From: Vogesella margarita
GTDB lineage: Bacteria > Pseudomonadota > Gammaproteobacteria > Burkholderiales > Chromobacteriaceae
DNA length: 64,000 nt
Assembly (NCBI RefSeq): GCF_028548475.1
Contig: NZ_JAQQLE010000013.1
Coordinates: 1-64,000, forward strand
Direction of reading: 5' to 3'
This document shows, piece after piece, positions 54,554-62,588 of the stretch (position 1 is its first letter; each line of letters opens with the position of its first letter). The position numbers and the translations under genes are program-made. Under the pieces are notes generated by a model that searched no databases, was not told the DNA's origin, and saw nothing but the letters and a program-made list of their open reading frames with translations.

Positions 54554-54632
54554 AAAAAAGGTCCGCCGGTGTGGCTTGCGCCACGCCGAACGGACCTCAT
54601 TGTCCCTGTCCCGGTCACCGCCATTGGCGACC
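54554..54632 (-). promoter_or_regulatory. Nitrate attenuator leader of nirB (NasT/ANTAR target)
   Basis: On the minus strand a 7-bp hairpin at 54613-54632 closes the hexaloop AAUGGC (A at position 1, G at position 4, the ANTAR-target pattern). It is followed by a terminator at 54554-54596: GGUCCG/CGGACC with inner GUGGC/GCCAC and six U. NasT bound to the first hairpin would let transcription continue into nirB. Confidence 0.8.
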
Positions 54633-54659
54633 CGGACAATCTGATTGTGCCTGTCTTAA

Positions 54660-54675
54660 TGCAAAGGCCGTGCCA
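54660..54675 (-). promoter_or_regulatory. Sigma-54 promoter of nirB
   Basis: On the minus strand the sequence reads TGGCACG-GCCT-TTGCA, a full match to the -24/-12 consensus TGGCACG-N4-TTGCW. It lies about 28 bases before the attenuator hairpin, so the leader starts close to 54648. Confidence 0.85.
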
Positions 54676-54771
54676 GCCGGAAAACCCCTTTATTGCGGCC
54701 AACCCCGGCGGTTACCACCCGCTTCTGCCTGCCTATGGTGCAAGGCAGCACCAAAAACAGGCAGCGTGCGC

Positions 54772-56436
54772 TCAGCGCAGCAGCAGCGCGTACAGCAACA
54801 GCAGATTCAGCAGCAGCGAAACCAGCGCCAGCGTGCGCCACAGCCGCAGCGGCGCCCGCTCCGTCCACGGCACGCGCTGCAGGCGGCGCTGCGGTACGCT
54901 GTCGCCCCGCGCCAGCGCCAGCAGCATTTCCTCGGCGGTCTCGAAGCGCTGTGCCGGCTCGCGCGCCACCGCTTTCAGCAGCAGGTTGTCCAGCCACAGC
55001 GGCACGTCCGGGCGCTGGCGCGACGCCGGCTGCGGCGCGTCGAAATGCGGCGTCTGGAACGCCTCGATCTCGCCGTAGGGGTAGCGCCCGGTCAGCAACT
55101 GGTAGAGGGTGACGCCGGCGGCGTACAGGTCGCTGCTGTTACTGGCCCTGGCGCCGGCGAAACGCTCCGGCGCCATGTAGCTGGCAGTGCCTGGCCCGGG
55201 GCCGTCATGTTCCGGCGTCAGCCCGGCGCAATAGGCGACGCCGAGATCAAGCAGGCGCAGCTGGCCGTCGCGGCCCAGATGCACGTTGTCCGGCTTGATG
55301 TCGCGGTGCACGATGCCGAGGCGGTGCAAGGCCGACATCGCGCGACACAGCGCGAGGCCGCAGGCGACCACCTCGCTGATGCCGAAGCGCTGCTGCGCCA
55401 TCCTTGCGGCCAACGTTTCGCCGTCATGCCAGCGCTGCAGGTAGTACAGGTGCTGCCGCGTCATGCCGGTGGCGACCTCGGCGAAATACGGCGAGCTGAT
55501 GCGTTTCTGCAGCCACTCCTCCACCAGCAGCGCCTGCTCCGCCCCCTGGTCGCCGGCCAGCAGCGGCGGCAGCGTCTTCAGCACCCAGTGGCGGCCGGCG
55601 GCATCGGCGACACGATAGGCCAGCCCGCCGGGCGAGGCGTGCAGGTTCGCCACCACGGTCAGCCCCTCGAACACCTGGCCGTCGCGCAAGCGTGGCGGCA
55701 ACGGCAGACTGGCGCCACGCGCCAGCTCGTCGCCCAGCGCCCCCGCCGGCAGCGCCTCCACCCGCAACACCAGCGCCGACAGATTGTCCTGCGCCCCGGC
55801 CGCCAATGCCGACTCGCACAGCACGCTGGCAGCGCGCTGCACGTCGAGGTGCAGGTGCAGAATCTCGTCGATGCGCTTGTCGCCCAGCGCCTGCCACACG
55901 CCGTCGCACAGCAGCGCAAACACGTCGCCGGCATGCAGGTCGCCATCGCAGAAATCCGGCATCACGTGCTCGTCCAGGCCCATGCCGCGCTTGAGCACAT
56001 GCGACAGCGACGCTTCCTCCCACACGTGATCGACGGTCAGCTGCGTCAGCCGCCCGTCCCGCAGGCGGTAGACGCGGCAGTCGCCGACGTGGGCGACGGT
56101 GTAGCGGTGACCGCGCAACACCAGCGCCGACAGCGTCGCCACCAGCGGCTTGCCCTGCGAACGCAGCCAGCGGTTGTGCGCCGCCAGCAGCCGGTCCAGC
56201 GCCGACGACACCGCCCACGTTTCCGGCGTGGCGTAGTAGTCGGCGCATACCGCGCGCACGGTGGACTGCGCCGCCAGGCGGCCGTCGGCACAGCCGGACA
56301 CGCCGTCTGCCAGCGCGAACAGCGCGCCCTTGCTGGTCAACAGCCCGTCCTGCGGCACGCTCCAGCCCAGCGCGTCCTCGTTGCGTTCACGGCGGCCGGC
56401 ATCGCTGGCGTGGCCGACGGCAAGTTGCAAGCTCAT
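54772..56436 (-). CDS. Bifunctional PP2C phosphatase and Ser/Thr protein kinase
   Basis: The 554-residue fusion has residues 1-235 as a PP2C phosphatase (NEDALGWSV, LFALADGVSGCADGR, VAHVGDCRVYRL, LLCDGVW, AQDNLSALVL). Residues about 260-520 are a protein kinase (VLKTLPP Lys, GIVHRDIKPDNVHL catalytic loop, LLDLGVAY in place of DFG, GTASYMAPERF). A C-terminal membrane helix follows (LALVSLLLNLLLLYALLL). It is downstream of the nitrate transporter gene and under the same leader. A similar fusion accompanies nitrate assimilation genes in other proteobacteria. The protein targets are unknown; control of nitrate uptake or reduction is an inference. Confidence 0.9.
   Translation of the reverse strand: MSLQLAVGHASDAGRRERNEDALGWSVPQDGLLTSKGALFALADGVSGCADGRLAAQSTVRAVCADYYATPETWAVSSALDRLLAAHNRWLRSQGKPLVATLSALVLRGHRYTVAHVGDCRVYRLRDGRLTQLTVDHVWEEASLSHVLKRGMGLDEHVMPDFCDGDLHAGDVFALLCDGVWQALGDKRIDEILHLHLDVQRAASVLCESALAAGAQDNLSALVLRVEALPAGALGDELARGASLPLPPRLRDGQVFEGLTVVANLHASPGGLAYRVADAAGRHWVLKTLPPLLAGDQGAEQALLVEEWLQKRISSPYFAEVATGMTRQHLYYLQRWHDGETLAARMAQQRFGISEVVACGLALCRAMSALHRLGIVHRDIKPDNVHLGRDGQLRLLDLGVAYCAGLTPEHDGPGPGTASYMAPERFAGARASNSSDLYAAGVTLYQLLTGRYPYGEIEAFQTPHFDAPQPASRQRPDVPLWLDNLLLKAVAREPAQRFETAEEMLLALARGDSVPQRRLQRVPWTERAPLRLWRTLALVSLLLNLLLLYALLLR
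55404..55417 (+). repeat. Dispersed 14-mer, exact copy (G form)
   Basis: TTGCGGCCAACGTT lies within the phosphatase-kinase gene, whose coding strand reads TLAAR. Confidence 0.85.
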
Positions 56437-56529
56437 GCTGCGCTCCCGCTAAAGATGAGGTGATACGCCACCACGGCGTAACGGTGCGGGATCACCGATC
56501 CCGCCCCGCAGATGGGCAGTCGCAGCCGC

Positions 56530-57741
56530 TTATACCCGCGCCGCGGTCACATTGCTGGCGCCCCAGGTGGTACGCCAGCGCAGCTTCACGCCGTGCAGAC
56601 CGATCCAGGCCACCACGCCGAGACTGGCGAACAGCCACAGCCCGAGCTGGTAGTTGCCGGTGTGCTGCTTGACGAGACCGAGACCGGCCGCAAGCAGGAA
56701 GCCACCGATACCGCCGGCCATGCCGATCAGCCCGGTCATCACCCCGATTTCCTTGCGGAAGCGTTGTGGCACCAGCTGGAACACCGCGCCGTTACCGCTA
56801 CCCAGTGCCAGCATCGCGCCGACAAACAGCGCCAGCGCCACATTGACCTGTGGCAGGTTGAAGCCGACCACCGCGATCAGCAGCGCAGCCACGGTATACA
56901 TCACCAGCAGGGTGCGGATGCCGCCGATACGGTCGGCCAGCGCGCCGCCCAGCGGCCGCATCAGCGAACCGGCAAACACACAGGCGGCGGTGTAGTAGCC
57001 GGCGGTGACGGCGCCCAGACCATACTGGTCATGGAAGTAGCCAGGCAGCGCGCTGGCGAGGCCGGCAAAGCCGCCGAAGGTCACACAGTAGAAGAACATG
57101 AACCACCAGCTGTCCTTGTCGCCCAGCACGCGCAGGTAGTCGGCCATCGCCTTGGGCTTGGGGCGTTGCGGTGCGTTCTTGGCAAACAGGCAGAACAGCA
57201 CGAATACCACGCCAAGCGGCAGTACCGCGAGGCCGAACACGTTCTCCCAGCCATAGATTGCGGCCAACGTTGGCGCCAGCAGCGCGGCAAACACGGTACC
57301 GGAGTTACCGGCGCCGGCGATGCCCATCGCCTTGCCCTGGTGCTCGGGCGGGTACCACTGCGACGCCAGCGGCAGCGACACAGCAAAGGCGGCGCCGGCC
57401 ACGCCGAGGAACACCCCCAGCAGCAGCGCCTGCGTCAGCGACTGGATGCCGTGCAGCCAGGCAAAGCCCAGTGCCAGCATCACCACCACCTGGCCGAGGA
57501 TGCCGGCGAATTTCGGTGACACGCGATCGACGATCAGCCCCATGCCCAGACGCAGGATGGCGCCGGCCAGGATCGGTGTCGCCACCATCAGCCCGCGCTG
57601 CTGTGCCGACAGTTGCAATGCCTCGGCGATCTGGATCGCCAGCGGCCCGAGGAGATACCACACCATGAAGCTGAGATCGAAATAGAGAAACGACACCAGC
57701 AGTGTCGGGGTATGGCCTGCTTTCCAGAAGTCCTTGCTCAT
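56530..57741 (-). CDS. Nitrate/nitrite MFS transporter (NarK/NasA family)
   Basis: The 403-residue protein has 12 predicted membrane helices and begins MSKDFWKAGHTPTLLVSFLY. The nitrate/nitrite porter signatures are recognisable: FFYCVTFGGFAGLASALP and GNSGTVFAALLAPTLAAI. It should import nitrate for the assimilatory pathway. The start at 57741 fits the family, and the upstream extension runs into the leader terminator. The phosphatase-kinase gene follows after 93 bases with a hairpin (GCGGGATC/GATCCCGC at about 56491-56509) lacking a T-run. Confidence 0.92.
   Translation of the reverse strand: MSKDFWKAGHTPTLLVSFLYFDLSFMVWYLLGPLAIQIAEALQLSAQQRGLMVATPILAGAILRLGMGLIVDRVSPKFAGILGQVVVMLALGFAWLHGIQSLTQALLLGVFLGVAGAAFAVSLPLASQWYPPEHQGKAMGIAGAGNSGTVFAALLAPTLAAIYGWENVFGLAVLPLGVVFVLFCLFAKNAPQRPKPKAMADYLRVLGDKDSWWFMFFYCVTFGGFAGLASALPGYFHDQYGLGAVTAGYYTAACVFAGSLMRPLGGALADRIGGIRTLLVMYTVAALLIAVVGFNLPQVNVALALFVGAMLALGSGNGAVFQLVPQRFRKEIGVMTGLIGMAGGIGGFLLAAGLGLVKQHTGNYQLGLWLFASLGVVAWIGLHGVKLRWRTTWGASNVTAARV
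57258..57271 (+). repeat. Dispersed 14-mer, exact copy (G form)
   Basis: TTGCGGCCAACGTT lies within the nitrate transporter gene, whose coding strand reads PTLAAI. Confidence 0.85.
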
Positions 57742-57777
57742 TTGAATGTTCCCTTGCCAGTCGTAACCACAAAATGC

Positions 57778-57853
57778 AAAAAGGTCCGCCACGCAGCATG
57801 GGGCTGCGCGGCGGACCTCGTTGTCCGGGCCCGGTGCCGTCATTGGCAGCCGG
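57778..57853 (-). promoter_or_regulatory. Nitrate attenuator leader of the MFS transporter gene
   Basis: On the minus strand the hairpin CCGGCUGCC/GGCACCGG (57831-57853, one bulged base) closes the hexaloop AAUGAC, again A1 and G4. The terminator at 57778-57817 has GGUCCGCC/GGCGGACC with inner CGCAGC/GCUGCG and five U. The design matches the nirB leader. Confidence 0.8.
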
Positions 57854-57870
57854 GTCTGTGCCGCTTATCC

Positions 57871-57886
57871 AGCAAGTACCGTGCCT
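57871..57886 (-). promoter_or_regulatory. Sigma-54 promoter of the MFS transporter gene
   Basis: On the minus strand the sequence reads AGGCACG-GTAC-TTGCT, one base from the -24/-12 consensus. It stands 18 bases before the attenuator hairpin, as in the other two operons. Confidence 0.78.
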
Positions 57887-58073
57887 GCTGCAAAGCAGCA
57901 AATGGCGTGACATTGCCGTCAATCACGCCAGAAAACGGGGCACGCCTGCACCACGGCGGTCCGCTTTGCGCCGGCATGGCGCACACTACAAATCGTTACA
58001 ATCAGGATTCATTCGCGTTCATATTTGCACTACAATGACCGGGTCTGACAACCGCACTCAACCGGAGTACACC

Positions 58074-58397
58074 ATGCGCAAATTTGCCGCCGCCCTGCTT
58101 CTCGCCGCCACCGCCCTGTCCGCCGTCGCCGCCGACAACGTGGTCAAGATCGCCGTCAACGAAAACGGCTTTACCCCTGCCCAGCTGAACGTGAGCGCTG
58201 GCCAGGCCTTCGTGATCGAGGTGCAGAACACCGGCAAGAAAGCCGTGGAATTCGAAAGCAAGCAGCTGCACGTGGAAAAAGTGATCGCCGCCGGCAAGAC
58301 CAGCCAGGTCAAGGTCAAGGCGCTGAAGGCCGGCAGCTACAAGTTCTTTGACGAATTCAACGAAGACAAGGCCAAGGGCGAAGTTGTCGCCAAGTAA
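58074..58397 (+). CDS. Periplasmic cupredoxin-like protein
   Basis: The 107-residue protein has a signal peptide (FAAALLLAATALSAVAA) and one cupredoxin-like beta domain (VVKIAVNENGFTPAQLNVSA, FVIEVQNTGKKAVEFESKQ). It has no Cys, so it is not a type-1 copper protein; His and Glu residues near the end (LHVEK, FDEFNEDKA) may bind metal. Such proteins are found beside FTR1-type iron permeases and may pass iron to them. A start at 58074 gives the signal peptide. It lies 11 bases before ftr1. Confidence 0.85.
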   Translation: MRKFAAALLLAATALSAVAADNVVKIAVNENGFTPAQLNVSAGQAFVIEVQNTGKKAVEFESKQLHVEKVIAAGKTSQVKVKALKAGSYKFFDEFNEDKAKGEVVAK

Positions 58398-58408
58398 GCA
58401 GGCAGATC

Positions 58409-59209
58409 ATGGGTAACGCACTCTTCATCGTCTGGCGGGAAACCGTCGAAGCCATGCTGGTGGTGGGCATCCTGCACAGCTGGCTGAAACAGAACGGCCA
58501 CAGCACCGGCATGCGCTTCCTGTGGGGCGGCGTGGCCGCGGGCGTCGGGCTGGCCATTCTGCTGGCCTTCACCATCGTCGGCATCGCCGATGTGCTGTCC
58601 GATACCGGGCTGGAATACTTCCAGCTCGGCATGGTCGCCACCGCGGCCCTGCTGATCGTGCAGATGGTGTTCTGGATGCGCGCCCATGGCCGCAAGCTCA
58701 AGCGCGAGCTGGAAAGCAGCCTCGCGCAGGCGCAGCAGCAGGCCAACTGGTGGGGCATGCTGGTGGTGGTCGCCCTGGCCGTGGCGCGCGAAAGCTCGGA
58801 GGCGGTCGTGTTCCTCTATGGCCTTGGCACCGGCGAAGGCGGCAATCCGCTGTTCTGGCTGATGCTGCCGCTGGGCGTGGTGCTGGCCTGGGGCACGTTC
58901 TGGCTGCTGCAGCAGAGCAGCCGCATCCTGACCTGGCAGCGCTTCTTCCGTATCAGCGAAGTGTTGCTGCTGCTGTTGGCCGCATCGTTGCTGGTCAATG
59001 CCTGCGAACGCGCCATCAACCTGGACCTGTTGCCAGCCCTGCTGGATCCGGTGTGGGACAGCAGCGAGCTGTTGAGCGACAACGGCAGCATTGGCGGTTT
59101 CCTGGGCACCTTCACCGGCTATCGTGCGCAACCGTCACTGAGCATGGTGCTGGTCTATGGCCTGTTCTGGAGCAGCGTGTTGTTCGGCCTGCGCCGCCAG
59201 CAACGCTAG
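58409..59209 (+). CDS. FTR1-family iron permease
   Basis: The 266-residue polytopic protein has the two REXXE iron motifs: RETVE at residues 10-14 and RESSE at 127-131, each in a membrane helix. This is the EfeU/FTR1 layout. It likely imports ferric or ferrous iron together with the cupredoxin upstream. The EfeB peroxidase is absent. It lies inside the nitrate cluster and may serve the iron-rich enzymes, but no shared control is visible. Confidence 0.9.
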   Translation: MGNALFIVWRETVEAMLVVGILHSWLKQNGHSTGMRFLWGGVAAGVGLAILLAFTIVGIADVLSDTGLEYFQLGMVATAALLIVQMVFWMRAHGRKLKRELESSLAQAQQQANWWGMLVVVALAVARESSEAVVFLYGLGTGEGGNPLFWLMLPLGVVLAWGTFWLLQQSSRILTWQRFFRISEVLLLLLAASLLVNACERAINLDLLPALLDPVWDSSELLSDNGSIGGFLGTFTGYRAQPSLSMVLVYGLFWSSVLFGLRRQQR

Positions 59210-59230
59210 ACCTGCCGATAAGCGGCAACA

Positions 59231-59260
59231 AAAAACCGGGCACACGCCCGGTTTTTTTTC
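59231..59260. terminator. Bidirectional terminator between ftr1 and nrtD
   Basis: CCGGGC and GCCCGG with ACAC loop, flanked by A-run and T-run, serves both converging genes. Confidence 0.9.
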
Positions 59261-59268
59261 GCGTCGCA

Positions 59269-60060
59269 TCAAGCGGCATCGCGCCTATGCTTCTGGTACA
59301 GGAAATCCAGCACCGCGCTGCGATAGCGGTGGTAGTCGGCGTCGTTCGCCAGCGCCAGCCGGTTACGCGGCCGTGGCAGCTGCACGTCCAGGATCTCGCC
59401 GACGGTAGCCGCCGGACCGTTGGTCATCATCACGATGCGGTCGGACAGCAGCACCGCCTCGTCCACGTCGTGGGTCACCATCACCACGGTGCTGCCGGTG
59501 GCATCGACGATCTTCACCATCTCGTCCTGCAGGTTGGCGCGGGTCAGCGCGTCAAGCGCGCCAAACGGCTCGTCCATCAGCAGCACCTTCGGCTCCATCG
59601 CCAGCGCGCGGGCGATGCCCACCCGCTGCTTCATGCCACCGGAGATCTCGTGCGGGTGCTTGTCGCGGGCGTGGCTCAGCCCCACCAGCACCAGCGCGGC
59701 GTCGGTGCGCGCGGCCAGCTGCGCCTTGCCCTCCTTCGCACCGAACACGCGCTCCACCGCCAGCAGGATGTTGCCGTAGCAGCTCAGCCACGGCAGCAGG
59801 CTGTGGTTCTGGAACACCACCGCGCGCTCGGGGCCGGGGCCGTCGATCTCGCGGCCGTTGCACAGCGCGATGCCGTCGGACGGCTCCAGCAGCCCGGCGA
59901 TGATGTTGAGCACCGTGGACTTGCCGCAGCCGGAGTGGCCGATCAGCGACACTACCTCGCCCTGGCGGATGGTGAGATTGATGTCCTGCAGCGCGACGAA
60001 GCGGCCTTTTTTGGTATCGAAGTGCTTTTGCACGTTCTCCAGCTCGACGAAACGTTCCAT
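59269..60060 (-). CDS. nrtD: Nitrate ABC transporter ATPase
   Basis: The 263-residue ABC ATPase has Walker A LIGHSGCGKSTVLNII, signature ISGGMKQRVGIARAL, Walker B VLLMDEPFGALD, and switch His in VMVTHDVDEAVLLSDRI. The family is that of nitrate/sulfonate/taurine importers. It is encoded one base after nrtB and so is translationally coupled. NrtD powers NrtABD nitrate import. Confidence 0.93.
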   Translation of the reverse strand: MERFVELENVQKHFDTKKGRFVALQDINLTIRQGEVVSLIGHSGCGKSTVLNIIAGLLEPSDGIALCNGREIDGPGPERAVVFQNHSLLPWLSCYGNILLAVERVFGAKEGKAQLAARTDAALVLVGLSHARDKHPHEISGGMKQRVGIARALAMEPKVLLMDEPFGALDALTRANLQDEMVKIVDATGSTVVMVTHDVDEAVLLSDRIVMMTNGPAATVGEILDVQLPRPRNRLALANDADYHRYRSAVLDFLYQKHRRDAA

Positions 60061-60061
60061 G

Positions 60062-60958
60062 TCACTCTCCCTGTCCGAAGCTGGCCTTCTTCGCCAGCCA
60101 TACCAGTGCCTGTTCCAGCGCCAGCCCCACCAGACCGACCACGAAGATGGCGATCAGGATGTGCTCGACGTTCAGGTTGTTCCATTCGTCCCACACCCAG
60201 AAGCCCAGTCCCACACCGCCGGTGAGCATCTCGGCCGCCACGATCACCAGCCAGGCGGTGCCGATCGCGAGGCGCACGCCGGTGAGCATGTGCGGCAGCA
60301 CCGCCGGCAGCAGGATGACACTGAACACCTTCCACTCCGACAGCCGCAGCACGCGCGCCACGTTGAGGTAATCCTGCGGCACCGCGCGCACGCCGGCGGC
60401 GGTGTTGAGGATCATCGGCCAGATGCTGGAGATGAAGATCACCCAGATCGACGCTGGACTCGCGGCCTTGAACACCAGGAGGCCGATCGGCAGCCACGCC
60501 AGCGGCGACACCGGGCGCAGCAGGCTGATCACCGGCGCCGTCATCCGCGACAGAAAATTAAAGCGCCCGATCATGAAGCCCAGCGGAATGCCGACCAGCG
60601 CGGCAAGGCCGAAGCCGACGCCGACCCGGCCCAGCGACATCAGGATGTTCCAGCCTATGCCTTGGTCGTTGGGGCCGTTCTGGTAGAACGGATCGGCGAA
60701 CAGCTCGCACGCCGAGGCCCAGGTGCTGGCCGGCCCGGGCAGGCTACCCTTGCTCCATTGCGACACCAGCGACCACAACAGCACGAAGGCGATCAGCCCC
60801 AGCAGCGGCGGCACCAGCCAGCGGATGAAGCGCACCAGCGGTTGCAACGACGGCGGCGCCGCGGCGAGCAGGGTCTTGCGCTTGCGCGGGCGGGCGCTGC
60901 GCGCGGTGGCGGGCTGGCCTGCGGCCAACGTTGGCGAGAAAGTTTCTGCAGCACTCAT
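60062..60958 (-). CDS. nrtB: Nitrate ABC transporter permease
   Basis: The 298-residue integral membrane protein is of the BPD_transp_1 type with six helices. The ABC-interaction EAA loop is about LNVARVLRLSEWKVFSVILL. The start MSAAETFSPTLAAGQ at 60958 is selected, 11 bases after nrtA. The Pro/Thr/Leu/Ala run at the N-terminus is encoded by a near-copy of the dispersed 14-mer (60919-60932). Confidence 0.93.
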   Translation of the reverse strand: MSAAETFSPTLAAGQPATARSARPRKRKTLLAAAPPSLQPLVRFIRWLVPPLLGLIAFVLLWSLVSQWSKGSLPGPASTWASACELFADPFYQNGPNDQGIGWNILMSLGRVGVGFGLAALVGIPLGFMIGRFNFLSRMTAPVISLLRPVSPLAWLPIGLLVFKAASPASIWVIFISSIWPMILNTAAGVRAVPQDYLNVARVLRLSEWKVFSVILLPAVLPHMLTGVRLAIGTAWLVIVAAEMLTGGVGLGFWVWDEWNNLNVEHILIAIFVVGLVGLALEQALVWLAKKASFGQGE

Positions 60959-60969
60959 GATGTCGCTCC

Positions 60970-62238
60970 TCAGGCCTTGATCTTGAAGCTGGCGGCGTAG
61001 GCGGCCGGGTTCTTGCCGTCCCACACCACGCCGTCAATCAGCTTGCTGGCACGCATGTCGCTGGCCGGCAGCGGCACGCGGGCCATCGCCGCCGCGTCCT
61101 TGTAGATGGCGATCTGGTTGATCTGCTTCGCCACCGCCAGGTAGTCGGGATCGGTCTTCAGCAAGCCCCAGCGCTTGTGCTGGGTCAGGAACCACATGCC
61201 GTCGGACAGATACGGGAAGTTGACCTTGCCGCCGTCGAAGAACTTCATCAGTTTCGGGTCCTGCCACTTCTTGCCCAGGCCGTCCTCGTAGGCTCCGGCA
61301 AAGCGGCCGGCGATCACCGCCTCCGGCGCGTTGACGTAGGCCTTCTCGGCGATCAGTTTGGCCACACTGGCGCGGTTCTTCACCTCGTCGATGTAGCGCG
61401 AGGCGTCCAGCAGCGCCGCCACCAGCGCGCGCGCGGTGTTGGGGTACTTCTTCACCCACTCGCCGGTAGTGCCGAGCACCTTTTCCGGGTGATCGGGCCA
61501 GATCTGCTGGCTGGTGGCCACCGAGAAGCCGATGCCGTCGGCGATGGCGCGCGCGTTCCACGGCTCGCCGACACAGTAGCCGTCCATATTGTCGACGCGC
61601 ATATTGGCCACCATCTGCGGCGGCGGCACCACGATGGTCTTCACGTCCGATAGCGGATTGACGCCGTGCGCCGCCAGCCAGTAGTACAGCCACATGGCGT
61701 GGGTGCCGGTGGGGAAGGTCTGCGCGAAGGTGTACTCGCGCGGCTCGGCCTTGATCAGCTTGGCCAGCGCCGGGCCGCTGGTGGCGCCCTTCTCCTTCAG
61801 CTGGTTGGAGAGCGTGATGCCCTGCCCGTTCTGGTTCAGCGTCATCAGCACCGCCATGTCCTTCTTCGGGCCGCCGATGCCCAAGTGCACGCCGTAGATC
61901 ATGCCGTACAGCGCGTGCGAGGCGTCCAGCTCGCCGTTGACCAGCTTGTCGCGTACCGCGGCCCAGCTGGCCTCCTTCGACGGCACGATGGTGATGCCGT
62001 ACTTCTTGTCGAAGCCCAGCTTGGACGCCACGATCACCGAGGCGCAGTCGGTCAGCGGGATGAAACCGACTTTGACTTCGGTCTTTTCGGGTTTGCCGGT
62101 GGCCGCGGCAAAGGCGGAGGTGGCAAAGCCGGCAGGCAAGGCGGTTGAGGCCATCAGTGACAAGGCTCCCTTGAGGAAGTCGCGGCGGTCGTTGCCCGCC
62201 GCGTGCGGGTGGAGATCGAGTTCGTGACGCTTTTCCAT
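60970..62238 (-). CDS. nrtA: Nitrate ABC transporter substrate-binding protein
   Basis: The 422-residue protein has a Tat-type signal (NDRRDFLKGALSLMAST) and a NrtA/CmpA-type binding fold: VGFIPLTDCASVIVASKLG, LVNGELDASHALYGMIYG, DNMDGYCVGEPWNARA. The signal indicates export, so it is a transporter protein rather than the related cytoplasmic nitrate sensor NasS. The start at 62238 gives the signal; an upstream frame goes into the leader. First gene of nrtABD. Confidence 0.93.
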   Translation of the reverse strand: MEKRHELDLHPHAAGNDRRDFLKGALSLMASTALPAGFATSAFAAATGKPEKTEVKVGFIPLTDCASVIVASKLGFDKKYGITIVPSKEASWAAVRDKLVNGELDASHALYGMIYGVHLGIGGPKKDMAVLMTLNQNGQGITLSNQLKEKGATSGPALAKLIKAEPREYTFAQTFPTGTHAMWLYYWLAAHGVNPLSDVKTIVVPPPQMVANMRVDNMDGYCVGEPWNARAIADGIGFSVATSQQIWPDHPEKVLGTTGEWVKKYPNTARALVAALLDASRYIDEVKNRASVAKLIAEKAYVNAPEAVIAGRFAGAYEDGLGKKWQDPKLMKFFDGGKVNFPYLSDGMWFLTQHKRWGLLKTDPDYLAVAKQINQIAIYKDAAAMARVPLPASDMRASKLIDGVVWDGKNPAAYAASFKIKA

Positions 62239-62271
62239 GTGCTGCTCCCAGAGTGAGTGGACTGCAAGTGC

Positions 62272-62357
62272 AAAAGAAAAAGCGCCCGTCACCCCTTCAT
62301 CAGAAAGGGCAACGGACGCCGTTGTCCGTGTTACCAGGCCTGCGCCGCCGTTGGCAC
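62272..62357 (-). promoter_or_regulatory. Nitrate attenuator leader of nrtA
   Basis: On the minus strand GUGCC/GGCGC (62342-62357) closes the hexaloop AACGGC (A1, G4). The following terminator (62282-62319) has GCGUCCGU/ACGGGCGC and a U-run. The hexaloop flanks match the nirB and MFS leaders (GCC before, GG after). Confidence 0.78.
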
Positions 62358-62399
62358 CTTCCTGCTTTGTGACGCGTGTTCGCGTCTCGCCACTCATTT

Positions 62400-62415
62400 A
62401 GCAAGGGCCGTGCCA
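62400..62415 (-). promoter_or_regulatory. Sigma-54 promoter of nrtA
   Basis: On the minus strand the sequence reads TGGCACG-GCCC-TTGCT, an exact -24/-12 consensus. A palindromic GGCACC-N5-GGCGCC at 62487-62503, about 80 bases upstream, may be an NtrC site. Confidence 0.85.
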
Positions 62416-62531
62416 GATATCAACATGCTGTTTTTAATGGATTTTTTGTTTACGGATGGTTTTTTTGCACTGCAACAGCACGGCGCGGCACCAGCACGGC
62501 GCCGGTACTGCACCACGAGCGCCAGCGCAGA

Positions 62532-62566
62532 AAGCAAAAGGCCGCAACAGTACGCCTGTTGCGGCC
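62532..62566 (-). terminator. Terminator of nasT
   Basis: GGCCGCAACAG and CTGTTGCGGCC form an 11-bp stem with a five-base loop; on the minus strand TTTTGCTTT follows. The arm facing nasT is part of a copy of the dispersed 14-mer. Confidence 0.85.
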
Positions 62567-62572
62567 AACCTT
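62559..62572 (+). repeat. Dispersed 14-mer, exact copy (C form)
   Basis: TTGCGGCCAACCTT overlaps the nasT terminator stem. Confidence 0.85.
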
Positions 62573-62588
62573 GTGTGCCGGCGGCGGC

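Noticed and set aside
54736-54753. TGGTGC-N6-GCACCA palindrome as an NtrC site for nirB
   Set aside because: The half-sites point the wrong way round compared with the NtrC consensus TGCACC-N5-GGTGCA.
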